DNA of 64,000 nucleotides, taken from contig JASGHI010000003.1 of assembly GCA_049841155.1 (NCBI GenBank), positions 1,984,001-2,048,000 on the forward strand, read 5' to 3'. The notes beneath the pieces were generated by a model. That model worked only from the letters and a program-made list of their open reading frames with translations, had not been told where the DNA came from and searched no databases. Source of the stretch: ZC4RG30 sp049841155. GTDB taxonomy: Bacteria > Pseudomonadota > Gammaproteobacteria > Steroidobacterales > Steroidobacteraceae. The position numbers were made by a program, and so were the translations under genes. This document shows, in pieces, positions 8,268 through 16,023 of this stretch; position 1 is the stretch's first letter, and each line of letters starts with the position of its first letter.

Positions 8268-8804
8268 TTAGCTATCAGGCCGTTGCCTATACAAAGCATC
8301 GAAACGCTTCTCCAGCTGCGCATGCGCACCGCGTACGTTATCAACGACCTGCTTCGCCCAATCGAAATACGCCTGCTTGCGCTCCACCGACCAGCCCACG
8401 GGAGCGTTCCCCAGAATGTCACGCAGATTGCAGATCTTGTCCGCGATTTTCACCGCGCAGGCACCCGCACTGGCATGCGACACCTTGCTGATTTGCAATC
8501 GCTTTCTGGCTTCCTTCGAAAGCCACTTGGTATCCGTGACCTCCGCGACAATATCAGCGATCTCATCACCGAACTGGCCGCGCAGCTCTTCGTGCGTGGT
8601 CTCTGTGTCTTCCAGCGTGTCGTGCAGCAATGCCGCAGCAAGGATCACTGTATCGGTAATGCCGCCCTCGTTGCACAGCACATTGGCGAGCGAGATCGGA
8701 TGATTGACGTAGGGTGACGCGTCCGCGTCCTTGCGTCTCTGATCACGATGTTTGTGGGCAGCAAATTCGGCAGCTCTGAGAAGGACAGATATATCGTCAG
8801 TCAC
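8268..8804 (-). CDS. MESH1-type stand-alone (p)ppGpp hydrolase
   Basis: A 178-residue HD-domain protein closely resembling metazoan and bacterial MESH1 (HDDC3). FAAHKHRDQRRKD and PYVNHPISLANVL contribute metal and substrate residues, AALLHDTLEDTETT is the HD motif, and KIADKICNLRD carries the second metal aspartate. It lacks synthetase, TGS and ACT domains, so it should act only as a small alarmone (or NADPH-type) phosphatase/hydrolase. The GTG at 8804 gives the family-like start; another GTG at 8828 is possible. It lies upstream of DUF4160-DUF2442 in a lower-GC insert, 4 kb from spoT. Confidence 0.88.
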   Translation of the reverse strand: MTDDISVLLRAAEFAAHKHRDQRRKDADASPYVNHPISLANVLCNEGGITDTVILAAALLHDTLEDTETTHEELRGQFGDEIADIVAEVTDTKWLSKEARKRLQISKVSHASAGACAVKIADKICNLRDILGNAPVGWSVERKQAYFDWAKQVVDNVRGAHAQLEKRFDALYRQRPDS

Positions 8805-8851
8805 TTCCGGTCCCGTCCACCACCCCACTCAATAGCAAAACCTTGTGGCCC

Positions 8852-9889
8852 TCAAACCCGCCGCAGCGCCCGATACAGCGCCAGTGTCGACAGCAGCAGC
8901 AGCGCCGCGCCGGCGTTGTGCGCCGTGGCGAGCCACAGCGGAAACCCGCGCAGCACCATGAAGATGCCGATGGTCAGCTGCAGTGCCAGCGCAGCCAGCA
9001 CCGCGCTCGCAGCCCAGCGGGAATCGTATTCCTGCCGCCGCCACAATGTGAGGCCGGAGAGCAGCAGCAACAGCAGCGTGGCAACGACGGCGCCGAGGCG
9101 GTGCGTGAAGTGGATGGCCACGCGCGCCGGATGGTTGAGCACACCGCCTTCGTAGTTGATCCCCAGGCCATGCCAGGGAGCAAAGCCCTGCTCGAACTCG
9201 GCCTCGGGCCACCACGATGCCTGGCACTTCGGGAAATCGGGGCAGGCGATGGCGGCGTAGTTGGTGCTGGTCCAGCCGCCGAGCAGGATCTGCACGGCCA
9301 GCGCCACCAGCGCCACGAGGGCAAACCGCCGCATCGCCACAGGCGCCGGCAGCAGCAGCGCCGCCGTGGAGCCGCCTCCCGCTGCAGAGACACTGCCGGA
9401 CCACGGCCCGGTGGAGCGGCGCCGCAGCGTCAGCCACAGCCACCACAGCAGCGACAATGTGAGCAATCCGAAGGCCAGGTGCGCGGTGACGATGATGGGC
9501 TTTACCAGCCATCGCACGGTGAGCATGCCCAGCAGCCCCTGGAAGATCACCAGCGCCACCAGCGTCAGCGGCAGCGCCAGCGGAATGCCGGGATGGCGCC
9601 GCCAGCGCAGCGCAAAGCCCGCGATCACGACGATCAGCGCACCCAGCAGCGAAGCCGCATAGCGGTGGATCATCTCGCGCCACGCCTTGCCGACATGCAG
9701 CGGCGCTGCGGCAGTGCCGGCATTGGCTGCGGCGGCAGCCGTGGGCGTCAGATGTCCGTAGCAGCCCGGCCAGTCCGGGCAGCCCAGGCCCGCGTCGGTG
9801 AGCCGCACATAGGCGCCGAAGACCACCACGCAGAACGCCAGCAGCGTACCGGCAAGGGCAAGGCGGCGAAGCAGGGCAATGCGCATCAT
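8852..9889 (-). CDS. ctaA: Heme A synthase
   Basis: A 345-residue integral membrane enzyme of the COX15/CtaA family that oxidises heme O to heme A for aa3 oxidase. GAYVRLTDAGLGCPDWPGC at residues about 25-43 is the hallmark N-terminal motif, and further heme-ligand histidines occur in IHRYAAS, TAHLAFG, IHFTHRLG and TAHNAGA. Eight membrane spans are expected. Last gene of the minus-strand run SURF1, SCO-like, ctaA; 13 bases separate it from the SCO-like gene. Confidence 0.94.
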   Translation of the reverse strand: MMRIALLRRLALAGTLLAFCVVVFGAYVRLTDAGLGCPDWPGCYGHLTPTAAAAANAGTAAAPLHVGKAWREMIHRYAASLLGALIVVIAGFALRWRRHPGIPLALPLTLVALVIFQGLLGMLTVRWLVKPIIVTAHLAFGLLTLSLLWWLWLTLRRRSTGPWSGSVSAAGGGSTAALLLPAPVAMRRFALVALVALAVQILLGGWTSTNYAAIACPDFPKCQASWWPEAEFEQGFAPWHGLGINYEGGVLNHPARVAIHFTHRLGAVVATLLLLLLSGLTLWRRQEYDSRWAASAVLAALALQLTIGIFMVLRGFPLWLATAHNAGAALLLLSTLALYRALRRV

Positions 9890-9902
9890 GGAACCAGCAA
9901 CC

Positions 9903-10460
9903 TCAACCGATGTGGGACAGCTGCAGCAGCTTCTTCAGGTCCGTCAGCAGGCCACGCGGATCATCGCGCGTGTCGTAGCGCATGACCAGATTGCCGAGCG
10001 GATCGATGATGAAAAGCGAGTGTTCGCGGTCCTGCGCAGGCAGCACGGCCAGCAGCGGCTCGCGCGCGGCCGCATCGCCCAGATCCAGCACCTTGAGGCC
10101 CTGGTGCTCGCGGTCGAGATAGTCCTGGTCGCAACAATCCGTGGTGGCGAACAGCACGCGCACCACGCGATCCATTTCCTGGTTGAGGGAAAGGCGCGTC
10201 TGGCGCGCGAACACCAGCGAGCGCTGGCAGTCCGCATCGCAGCGGCCATCGCCCACATAGGCCAGCACCCACTTGCCGCGCAGGCTGTCCGGGACCTCGG
10301 GCACGGGCCGCGCCGGCACGATCAGCTCGCCGTGGTTGCTCTTCCCCACCGGCCGCCAGCTGGTGGCGTAATAGAGCGTGAACGAAGCCGCGATGGGCAG
10401 GAAGAACAACGCAGCCAGGAACAGCAGCTTGCGGCGCTGGCGCGCTATGGGATCAGTCAT
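9903..10460 (-). CDS. SCO-like cytochrome oxidase assembly protein
   Basis: A 185-residue membrane-anchored thioredoxin-like protein. An N-terminal transmembrane helix (LLFLAALFFLPIAASFTLYY) is followed by a periplasmic domain with CDADC, a CxxxC arrangement like the copper motif of SCO proteins, then TTDCCDQDY. It is short and lacks the full SCO1 consensus, so copper chaperone or thiol reductase roles for CuA assembly are inferred. The ATG at 10460 overlaps the SURF1 stop by 4 bases. Confidence 0.75.
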   Translation of the reverse strand: MTDPIARQRRKLLFLAALFFLPIAASFTLYYATSWRPVGKSNHGELIVPARPVPEVPDSLRGKWVLAYVGDGRCDADCQRSLVFARQTRLSLNQEMDRVVRVLFATTDCCDQDYLDREHQGLKVLDLGDAAAREPLLAVLPAQDREHSLFIIDPLGNLVMRYDTRDDPRGLLTDLKKLLQLSHIG

Positions 10461-11167
10461 CGTGCAACCTTGAGATTCAATGCCACATACAGTCCAAAGG
10501 CGATTGCCGCGAACAGCCACCACTGCACGGCGTAACTGAAATGCCGGTCCGGGGACATGCCCGGCGGAAGCCACTCGCGAAGATAGCCGGCGCCGGAATC
10601 CCGATCCAGGAGCAGCACCTGCGGCAGCAGCGGCTCACGCACCGCCTGCGCGAGCTCGTCAATGGTGGGAAAGCTCGTCACGCGCGGCCACGGTCCGTCA
10701 GGCGCAGGCGCCTGGCGGCCGGAGGCAAGACCTGCCACCGGCAGGGTGGACAAGCGCCCGGTGATCGTCACGGAGCCGTCAGCGGTGAGAGAGACATCCG
10801 GCAGGCGCTCGCGGTAACCGCTGAAGGGCACCCAGCCGCGGTTCACGGGCAGCAGCCGGCCATCCGTCAGCCGCAACATCGACAGCACGTCGTAGCCAGG
10901 CTGGCCATCATGCGAGATGTTGTCGAGCAGGAACTGATGCGCCGCATCCCACTGGCCCTGTACCGCGACGCGGGTGAAGCGCGGCAGCCCCGCGAGCTCG
11001 CCGGGAGCGGCAGGCTGCGCCGGCAGATTGCCGCGTTCGAAGGCCTCCCACGAAGCCTTGCGCGCCACGCCGCGCTGCCACTGCCAGTAGCCCAGCCCGA
11101 CGAATGCCGTCACCGCCACCGCCGTGAGCAGCGTGAAGATCCAGCGGGGGCGGAAACTCAGCGACAC
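10457..11167 (-). CDS. SURF1 family cytochrome oxidase biogenesis protein
   Basis: A 236-residue protein with an N-terminal helix (IFTLLTAVAVTAFVGLGYWQWQRG), a periplasmic domain and a C-terminal helix (YAVQWWLFAAIAFGLYVALN). Family motifs are LGYWQWQRGVARK, FLLDNISHDGQPGYDVL, LPVNRGWVP and the terminal HFSYAVQWWLF. SURF1 assists heme a insertion into subunit I. It heads the minus-strand unit with the SCO-like gene and ctaA, and is divergent from the DUF2909 gene 29 bases away. Confidence 0.92.
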   Translation of the reverse strand: MSLSFRPRWIFTLLTAVAVTAFVGLGYWQWQRGVARKASWEAFERGNLPAQPAAPGELAGLPRFTRVAVQGQWDAAHQFLLDNISHDGQPGYDVLSMLRLTDGRLLPVNRGWVPFSGYRERLPDVSLTADGSVTITGRLSTLPVAGLASGRQAPAPDGPWPRVTSFPTIDELAQAVREPLLPQVLLLDRDSGAGYLREWLPPGMSPDRHFSYAVQWWLFAAIAFGLYVALNLKVAR

Positions 11168-11184
11168 GGCCGGGGCCGGCTCCT

Positions 11185-11190
11185 TACAAT
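11185..11190 (+). promoter_or_regulatory. Possible -10 element for the DUF2909 gene
   Basis: TACAAT (5 of 6 to TATAAT) lies 6 bases before the ATG of the DUF2909 gene. If used, transcription would begin at or next to the start codon, giving a leaderless message. No clear ribosome site is present either. No good -35 was seen. Confidence 0.35.
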
Positions 11191-11196
11191 TGCAGC

Positions 11197-11406
11197 ATGG
11201 ACGTCATCAAGATCGGCGTGGTCATCGCCCTGCTCGCGATCATCGCCAGCCTCGGCTCGGCGCTGTTCTCGCTCACCCGCAGCCAGGGCAACTCCCGCAG
11301 CATGGTGCGTGCGCTCACCGTGCGCGTCGTACTGTCCGTGGGGCTGTTCCTGCTGCTGCTCGCGGCCTGGCGGCTGGGCTACATCCAGCCGCACGGCCTC
11401 CAGTGA
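11197..11406 (+). CDS. DUF2909 twin-transmembrane protein
   Basis: A 69-residue protein with two hydrophobic helices (about 4-26 and 43-62) joined by the basic stretch LTRSQGNSRSMVRALTVR. This matches DUF2909, small membrane proteins found beside SURF1 and subunit III genes and thought to be linked to cytochrome oxidase. It is the only plus-strand gene within the oxidase cluster, divergent from SURF1 and convergent with subunit III (10-base gap). Exact role unknown. Confidence 0.85.
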   Translation: MDVIKIGVVIALLAIIASLGSALFSLTRSQGNSRSMVRALTVRVVLSVGLFLLLLAAWRLGYIQPHGLQ

Positions 11407-11416
11407 GCGGCCGGCG

Positions 11417-12307
11417 TCAGATCCAGTAGACGAACACGAACAGGATCAGCCAGACCACATCGACGAAGTGCCAGTACCAGGCCACTGCCTCGAAGCCGAA
11501 ATGGCGCTCGGGCGTGAAATGGCCCTTCAGGCAGCGCAGCCAGATCACCAGCAGCATGATGGCGCCGATGGTCACGTGCAGGCCGTGGAAGCCGGTGAGC
11601 ATGAAGAAGGTCGAGCCGTAGATGCCCGTCGAGAGGCGCAGGCCCAGCTCGGTCCAGGCGTGCACGTATTCCTCGGCCTGCAGGCCCACGAAGATGAAGC
11701 CCAGGATGAAGGTGGCCGCGAGGAAGATGTTCAGCACCATGCGGTTGCCCGCGCGCAGTGCATGATGCGCAATGGTGATGGTCACGCCTGAAGTCAGCAG
11801 GATGGCCGTGTTGATGGCAGGCAGGCCGAAGGCCGGGATGGTTCCGAAGGTGCCGTCCGCGCGCCCGCCCACGACGGCCGGGCCATTGGTCGGCCAGGCC
11901 GCATCGTAGTTCTGCCACAGCAGCAGCTTGTTGAAGACCTTCACGCCCTCGCCGCCCAGCCACGGCACCGACAGCTGCCGGGCATAGAACAGCGCACCGA
12001 AGAAGGCTGCGAAGAAGAAGATCTCGGAGATGATGAACCACATCATTCCCATGCGGAACGAGCGGTCGACGTCGAGGCCGTAGAGCCCCTGCTGGTTTTC
12101 CTTCACGACGGTGGCGAACCAGCCGAAGAACAGCACCGCGAGCATCACCGCACCCGGGATGAACGCCCAGCCGCCGGCCCAGTGGTTCAGGAAGCTGCAG
12201 ACGCCCACCATCAGCACGAACAGGGTCACGGCGCCGAAGATCGGCCACGGACTGCTGTGCGGAATGTAGTACTTGCCGGAGTCGTGCGTTGCGGAGTGGG
12301 TGCTCAT
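11417..12307 (-). CDS. ctaE: Cytochrome c oxidase subunit III
   Basis: A 296-residue integral membrane subunit of aa3 oxidase. YYIPHSSPWPIFGA at the N-terminus, MWFIISEIFFFAAFFGALFYAR, HHALRAGNR, and the C-terminal TGFHGLHVTIG and YWHFVDVVWLILFVFVYWI are subunit III hallmarks. The interval between residues about 110 and 155 holds the loop insertion seen in many gammaproteobacterial homologues. Four bases separate it from cox11. Confidence 0.96.
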   Translation of the reverse strand: MSTHSATHDSGKYYIPHSSPWPIFGAVTLFVLMVGVCSFLNHWAGGWAFIPGAVMLAVLFFGWFATVVKENQQGLYGLDVDRSFRMGMMWFIISEIFFFAAFFGALFYARQLSVPWLGGEGVKVFNKLLLWQNYDAAWPTNGPAVVGGRADGTFGTIPAFGLPAINTAILLTSGVTITIAHHALRAGNRMVLNIFLAATFILGFIFVGLQAEEYVHAWTELGLRLSTGIYGSTFFMLTGFHGLHVTIGAIMLLVIWLRCLKGHFTPERHFGFEAVAWYWHFVDVVWLILFVFVYWI

Positions 12308-12311
12308 GGGA

Positions 12312-12887
12312 TCACTTCGGGAGGTAGTCGTTGGACAGGGCCGCCACCGGCGCCTGCGTATCGTAGAAAGTGTAGGCCAGCGTCACCCGGTCCACATACT
12401 TCGGCAGCGCCGGGTCGATGAAGAAGCGCACCGGCATCGTCCGGGTCTCGCCGGCGGCAAAGTGCTGCGGCGTGAAGCAGAAGCACTCGGTCTTGCGGAA
12501 ATACGCCGTCGCCATCGAGGGCGCCACGTCGGGAACCGCCTGCGCATCGGTCGCGCGCTGCGAGAGGTTCTCGGCGACGAAGGTGGCCTCGTACAGCCGC
12601 CCCGGCTGCACCTGCATGGAGGTGACCGTGGGCCGGAACTGCCAGCTGCCCACCGTGGGCAGCTCGGCGAGGAACTCCACCGTGACCACACGGCCGGCAT
12701 CCACTGCGCTGACACCGGGCGCATCACTGGCCTGCGACAGCTCGCGCCGGTCGCCATAGCCGGTCACCGCACACATCACGTTGTAAAGCGGCACCAGCGC
12801 GAAGCCGAAACCGAATGCCAGCAGCGCCACCACGCCCAGCTTCAGGGCCATGCTGCGATGCGCGGAGACTGGCGCCGGCATGCTCAT
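12312..12887 (-). CDS. ctaG: Cytochrome c oxidase assembly protein CtaG/Cox11
   Basis: A 191-residue copper chaperone that delivers CuB to subunit I. A single N-terminal membrane helix (about 13-33) is followed by LYNVMCAVTGYGD and the copper-binding ECFCFTPQ motif; the terminal LAYTFYD segment is also conserved. Its ATG overlaps the stop of the 38-residue gene upstream (ATGA), and subunit III follows directly, so all are likely one transcript. Confidence 0.95.
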   Translation of the reverse strand: MSMPAPVSAHRSMALKLGVVALLAFGFGFALVPLYNVMCAVTGYGDRRELSQASDAPGVSAVDAGRVVTVEFLAELPTVGSWQFRPTVTSMQVQPGRLYEATFVAENLSQRATDAQAVPDVAPSMATAYFRKTECFCFTPQHFAAGETRTMPVRFFIDPALPKYVDRVTLAYTFYDTQAPVAALSNDYLPK

Positions 12888-13000
12888 GGGCCGCGATTGA
12901 TGAAGGCCACGATGAAGCCGATGTAGACGACGAAGGCGAACAGCGCCAGGCGCAGGGCCAGCCTGCGCGTGCGGTGGCGGCGATCCTCGTCTTCGGTCAT
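12884..13000 (-). CDS. 38-residue membrane protein, cytochrome oxidase small assembly type
   Basis: A short gene between ctaD and ctaG. It encodes a charged N-terminus (MTEDEDRRHRTRRLALR) and one transmembrane helix (LALFAFVVYIGFIVAFI) ending NRGP. Similar tiny proteins are found between subunit I and Cox11 genes in other proteobacteria and are named cytochrome oxidase small assembly proteins. The stop overlaps the ctaG ATG by 4 bases and the start lies 7 bases beyond the ctaD stop, which supports real translation. Confidence 0.75.
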   Translation of the reverse strand: MTEDEDRRHRTRRLALRLALFAFVVYIGFIVAFINRGP

Positions 13001-13007
13001 CACGATC

Positions 13008-14615
13008 TCAATGCGCCGCGTTGCGCTCGATCACGGCGAGCGAGGGCGGTGAATCCCAGGTGTGGTGCGGAGCCGGCGAGGGAAGCTCCCACTCCAGGCC
13101 ACGCGCGCCCTCCCAGACCTTGTTCGGCGCCTTCTCGCCGCCGCGCACCGTGCGCAGGACGATGTAGAAGAACAGCAGCTGCGACAGGCCGAAGCCGAAC
13201 CCGCCGATGGAGGAGACCATGTTCCAGTCCGCGAACTGCGTGGAGTAGTCCGGAATGCGGCGCGGCATGCCGGCAAGACCCAGGAAATGCTGCGGGAAGA
13301 ACAGCACGTTGACGAAGATCGCCGACAGCCAGAAGTGGATCTTCGACAGGCGCTCGTTGTACATGTGGCCGGTCCATTTCGGCAGCCAGAAATACACGCC
13401 CGCCATGATGGCGAACACCGCGCCGGGCACCAGCACGTAGTGGAAGTGCGCCACCACGAAGTAGGTGTCGTGGTACTGGAAGTCCGCCGGCACGATGGCG
13501 AGCATCAGGCCCGAGAAGCCGCCGATCGTGAACAGGAACAGGAAGGCGACGGCGAACAGCATCGGCGTCTCGAAGCTGATCGAGCCCCTCCACATGGTGG
13601 TCGCCCAGTTGAACACCTTCACGCCCGTGGGCACGGCGATCAGCATGGTGGTGAGCATGAAGAACATCTGTCCTGCCAGCGGCATGCCCACGGTGAACAT
13701 GTGGTGCGCCCACACGATGAACGACAGGAAGCCGATCGACGCCGTGGCGTACACCATCGACTCGTAGCCGAACAGCGGCTTGCGCGAGAAGGCGGGGATG
13801 ATCTCCGAGACCACGCCGAAGGCCGGCAGGATCATGATGTAGACCTCGGGATGCCCGAAGAACCAGAACACGTGCTGGTAGAGCACCGGGTCGCCGCCGC
13901 CGCCGGCGCTGAAGAAGCTGGTGCCGAAGAAGTGGTCGGTGATCAGCATGGTCACCGCGCCCGCGAGCACCGGCATCACCAGGATGAGCAGGTACGCCGT
14001 GATGAGCCAGGTCCAGCAGAACATCGGCATGCGCAGCAGCGTCATGCCGGGTGCGCGCATGTTCATGATGGTGACGATCACGTTGATGGCGCCCATGATC
14101 GAGGAGGCGCCCATCAGGTGCACCGCGAACATGGCCAGCGGAAAGGCGCTGCCCACCTGGATCGAGAGCGGCGGATAGAGCGTCCAGCCGCCCGCCGGTC
14201 CGCCGCCCGGCACGAACAGCGTCAGCAGCAGCAGCGTGGCTGCGAAGGGCAGCAGCCAGAAGCTGAAGTTGTTCATGCGCGGCAGCGCCATGTCCGGCGC
14301 GCCGACCTGCAGCGGCACCATCCAGTTCGCCAGGCCCACCCAGGCGGGCATGACGGCGCCGAAGATCATGACCAGCGCATGCATGGTGGTCATCGAGTTG
14401 AAGAACTGCGGATCGACGAACTGCAGGCCGGGCTGGAACAACTCGGCGCGGATGACCATCGCGAGCGACCCGCCGATCAGGAACATCACGCCCGCGAAAG
14501 TCAGGTAGAGCGTGCCGATGTCCTTGTGGTTGGTGGTCAGCACCCAGCGCCGGAAGAAGCCGCTCGGGGCTCCGTGGTGATCGTGGGCGGCGTGGTCTGC
14601 GTGTTCGGTAGCCAT
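13008..14615 (-). CDS. ctaD: Cytochrome c oxidase subunit I
   Basis: A 535-residue catalytic subunit with 12 predicted spans that reduces O2 to water and pumps protons. LTTNHKDIGTLY, WMVPLQVGAPDMALPRMNN (D-channel region), FWFFGHPEVYIMILP (cross-linked His-Tyr and K-channel glutamate), VWAHHMFTVGMP (CuB histidines) and YFVVAHFHYVLVPG (heme ligands) are all present, so this is a standard A-type heme-copper oxidase. The ATG at 14615 (MATEHADHAAHDHHG) gives a histidine-rich N-terminus. Upstream codons in frame belong to a spurious extension into ctaC. Confidence 0.97.
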   Translation of the reverse strand: MATEHADHAAHDHHGAPSGFFRRWVLTTNHKDIGTLYLTFAGVMFLIGGSLAMVIRAELFQPGLQFVDPQFFNSMTTMHALVMIFGAVMPAWVGLANWMVPLQVGAPDMALPRMNNFSFWLLPFAATLLLLTLFVPGGGPAGGWTLYPPLSIQVGSAFPLAMFAVHLMGASSIMGAINVIVTIMNMRAPGMTLLRMPMFCWTWLITAYLLILVMPVLAGAVTMLITDHFFGTSFFSAGGGGDPVLYQHVFWFFGHPEVYIMILPAFGVVSEIIPAFSRKPLFGYESMVYATASIGFLSFIVWAHHMFTVGMPLAGQMFFMLTTMLIAVPTGVKVFNWATTMWRGSISFETPMLFAVAFLFLFTIGGFSGLMLAIVPADFQYHDTYFVVAHFHYVLVPGAVFAIMAGVYFWLPKWTGHMYNERLSKIHFWLSAIFVNVLFFPQHFLGLAGMPRRIPDYSTQFADWNMVSSIGGFGFGLSQLLFFYIVLRTVRGGEKAPNKVWEGARGLEWELPSPAPHHTWDSPPSLAVIERNAAH

Positions 14616-14653
14616 GATTCTGTCCCGGTTCGGATTCTGCGGATGCGGTGCCG

Positions 14654-15490
14654 TCAGCCGGCGGCCGCGGTCATCGTCTTGGTGGCGGCGCTGCGCTGCT
14701 CCTCGAGCCAGGCCGCGAAGTCCTCGGGCGTCTTGGCGTCGACCACGACGGGCATGAAGCCGTGGTCGCGGCCGCACAGCTCGGCGCACTGCCCGCGGTA
14801 GGTGCCGACCTTGTCGGGCCGGATCTCGAACCACAGCTCGTTGACGACGCCCGGAATGGCGTCCTTCTTCACGGCCAGATCAGGCACCCACCAGGCGTGG
14901 ATCACGTCCCGCGAGGTCAGCAGCACGCGCACCTTGGTGCCGACGGGAACCACCAGCGGGCGGTCGACATTGAGCAGGTAGTTGGGCACGTCCTCGGGTT
15001 TCACCGTGGCATCGCGCTGGCGGGCCTCATTGCTGACCGCATCCAGCGTCGAAAAGTAGCTCACGCCCGAGCCCAGGTATTCGTACTGCCACTTCCACTG
15101 GTAGCCGGTCACGCGCACGGTCAGCTGCGTGCCGGTGGCATCCTCGAGCTTGATCAGCATGCGGGCCGAGGGGATGGCCATCACCACCAGGATGACGACG
15201 GGAATGATGGTCCAGATGATCTCCGCCCGGGTGCTGTGCACCAGTGCGGTGTCCGGCACGGCCCCCTTGGACTTCCGGAACTTGACCAGCGAATAGATCA
15301 TCCAGCCGAAGACGATCACGCCGATGCCCACGCACCACCAGAAGACCGCCATGTGGAGGCTGTAGATGTCCCCCGACAGGGTGGTCACGCCGCGCGGCAT
15401 GTTCACGAGGGACCAGTCCGCATGCGCGGGCACAGCCACAGCCAGAAGAGCGGCCGCCATGGCGCCCCAGGTTCCAGTTTTGCGAAGCAT
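14654..15490 (-). CDS. ctaC: Cytochrome c oxidase subunit II
   Basis: A 278-residue subunit with a signal peptide (cleavage near AHA-DWSLVN), two membrane helices and a periplasmic cupredoxin domain. The CuA site is visible as DVIHAWWVPDL and GQCAELCGRDHGFMPV. No fused cytochrome c domain. The ATG at 15490 begins a good signal sequence (MLRKTGTWGAMAAALLAVAVP); an in-frame start 10 codons upstream would place extra residues before it. First structural gene of the oxidase operon, followed by ctaD. Confidence 0.96.
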   Translation of the reverse strand: MLRKTGTWGAMAAALLAVAVPAHADWSLVNMPRGVTTLSGDIYSLHMAVFWWCVGIGVIVFGWMIYSLVKFRKSKGAVPDTALVHSTRAEIIWTIIPVVILVVMAIPSARMLIKLEDATGTQLTVRVTGYQWKWQYEYLGSGVSYFSTLDAVSNEARQRDATVKPEDVPNYLLNVDRPLVVPVGTKVRVLLTSRDVIHAWWVPDLAVKKDAIPGVVNELWFEIRPDKVGTYRGQCAELCGRDHGFMPVVVDAKTPEDFAAWLEEQRSAATKTMTAAAG

Positions 15491-15516
15491 CGTAGACCTT
15501 GCGTACCTTGTTGCGT

Positions 15517-16014
15517 TCAACCGGGAGAAACGCGGTCGGGCGCGGGGATTTCACCCATGCGCCCGACCAGGCCACGTAGCTGCCGGGCCAGCTCGCGCCG
15601 TCGATCCTCCGTCAGAAACTCCCCGACTTCGCAGGATTTGCCGCTGGACTCCAGAGTCAGGCGGCCGGGATGCGAGGCGATTGCCGACCGCGACAGTTTA
15701 ACGCGCGTCCAGTACCTCGGGAACACCACTTCCCGTGCCGTGCCACTTTTTCCCCGCTTGCGGATGCGGATCTGGTCTTCGGAGATGAATATGGTCTGCC
15801 ACTGTAGCGCCCGGCGGCGGTTGGCCCGCAGTGCCAGCGCAAACACCAGGATTTCCAGCCCCGCGAAGGGCAGCACCGGCCAGAACCCGCGCGCCGTCCA
15901 CAGCAGCGCCACGGCGATGCAGCCGGCAGCCACCACACCAATGGCGAGGCGTGCCTGCCGCCGGTTCAGCGCATTGGTCACGGCGATGTCGATGCGCTGG
16001 ACGCCCGCACTCAT
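15517..16014 (-). CDS. DUF2244 family membrane protein
   Basis: A 165-residue protein with two membrane helices (about 23-40 and 46-62) followed by a cytoplasmic domain containing QTIFISEDQIRIRKRG, VVFPRYWTRVKL and LTLESSGKSCEVGEFLTEDRRRELA. This fits DUF2244, small membrane proteins that frequently precede subunit II genes of cytochrome oxidases. Here it lies 26 bases upstream of ctaC and just after bioD, bridging the biotin and oxidase genes. Function unknown. Confidence 0.85.
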   Translation of the reverse strand: MSAGVQRIDIAVTNALNRRQARLAIGVVAAGCIAVALLWTARGFWPVLPFAGLEILVFALALRANRRRALQWQTIFISEDQIRIRKRGKSGTAREVVFPRYWTRVKLSRSAIASHPGRLTLESSGKSCEVGEFLTEDRRRELARQLRGLVGRMGEIPAPDRVSPG

Positions 16015-16023
16015 ATACGGAGG

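Noticed and set aside
8138..8422. A small minus-strand frame with an acidic EEEDEDEE stretch downstream of the MESH1-like gene
   Set aside because: Most of it overlaps the MESH1 gene in another frame; the acidic run only translates a short CTT/CGT repeat, and no start signal supports it.
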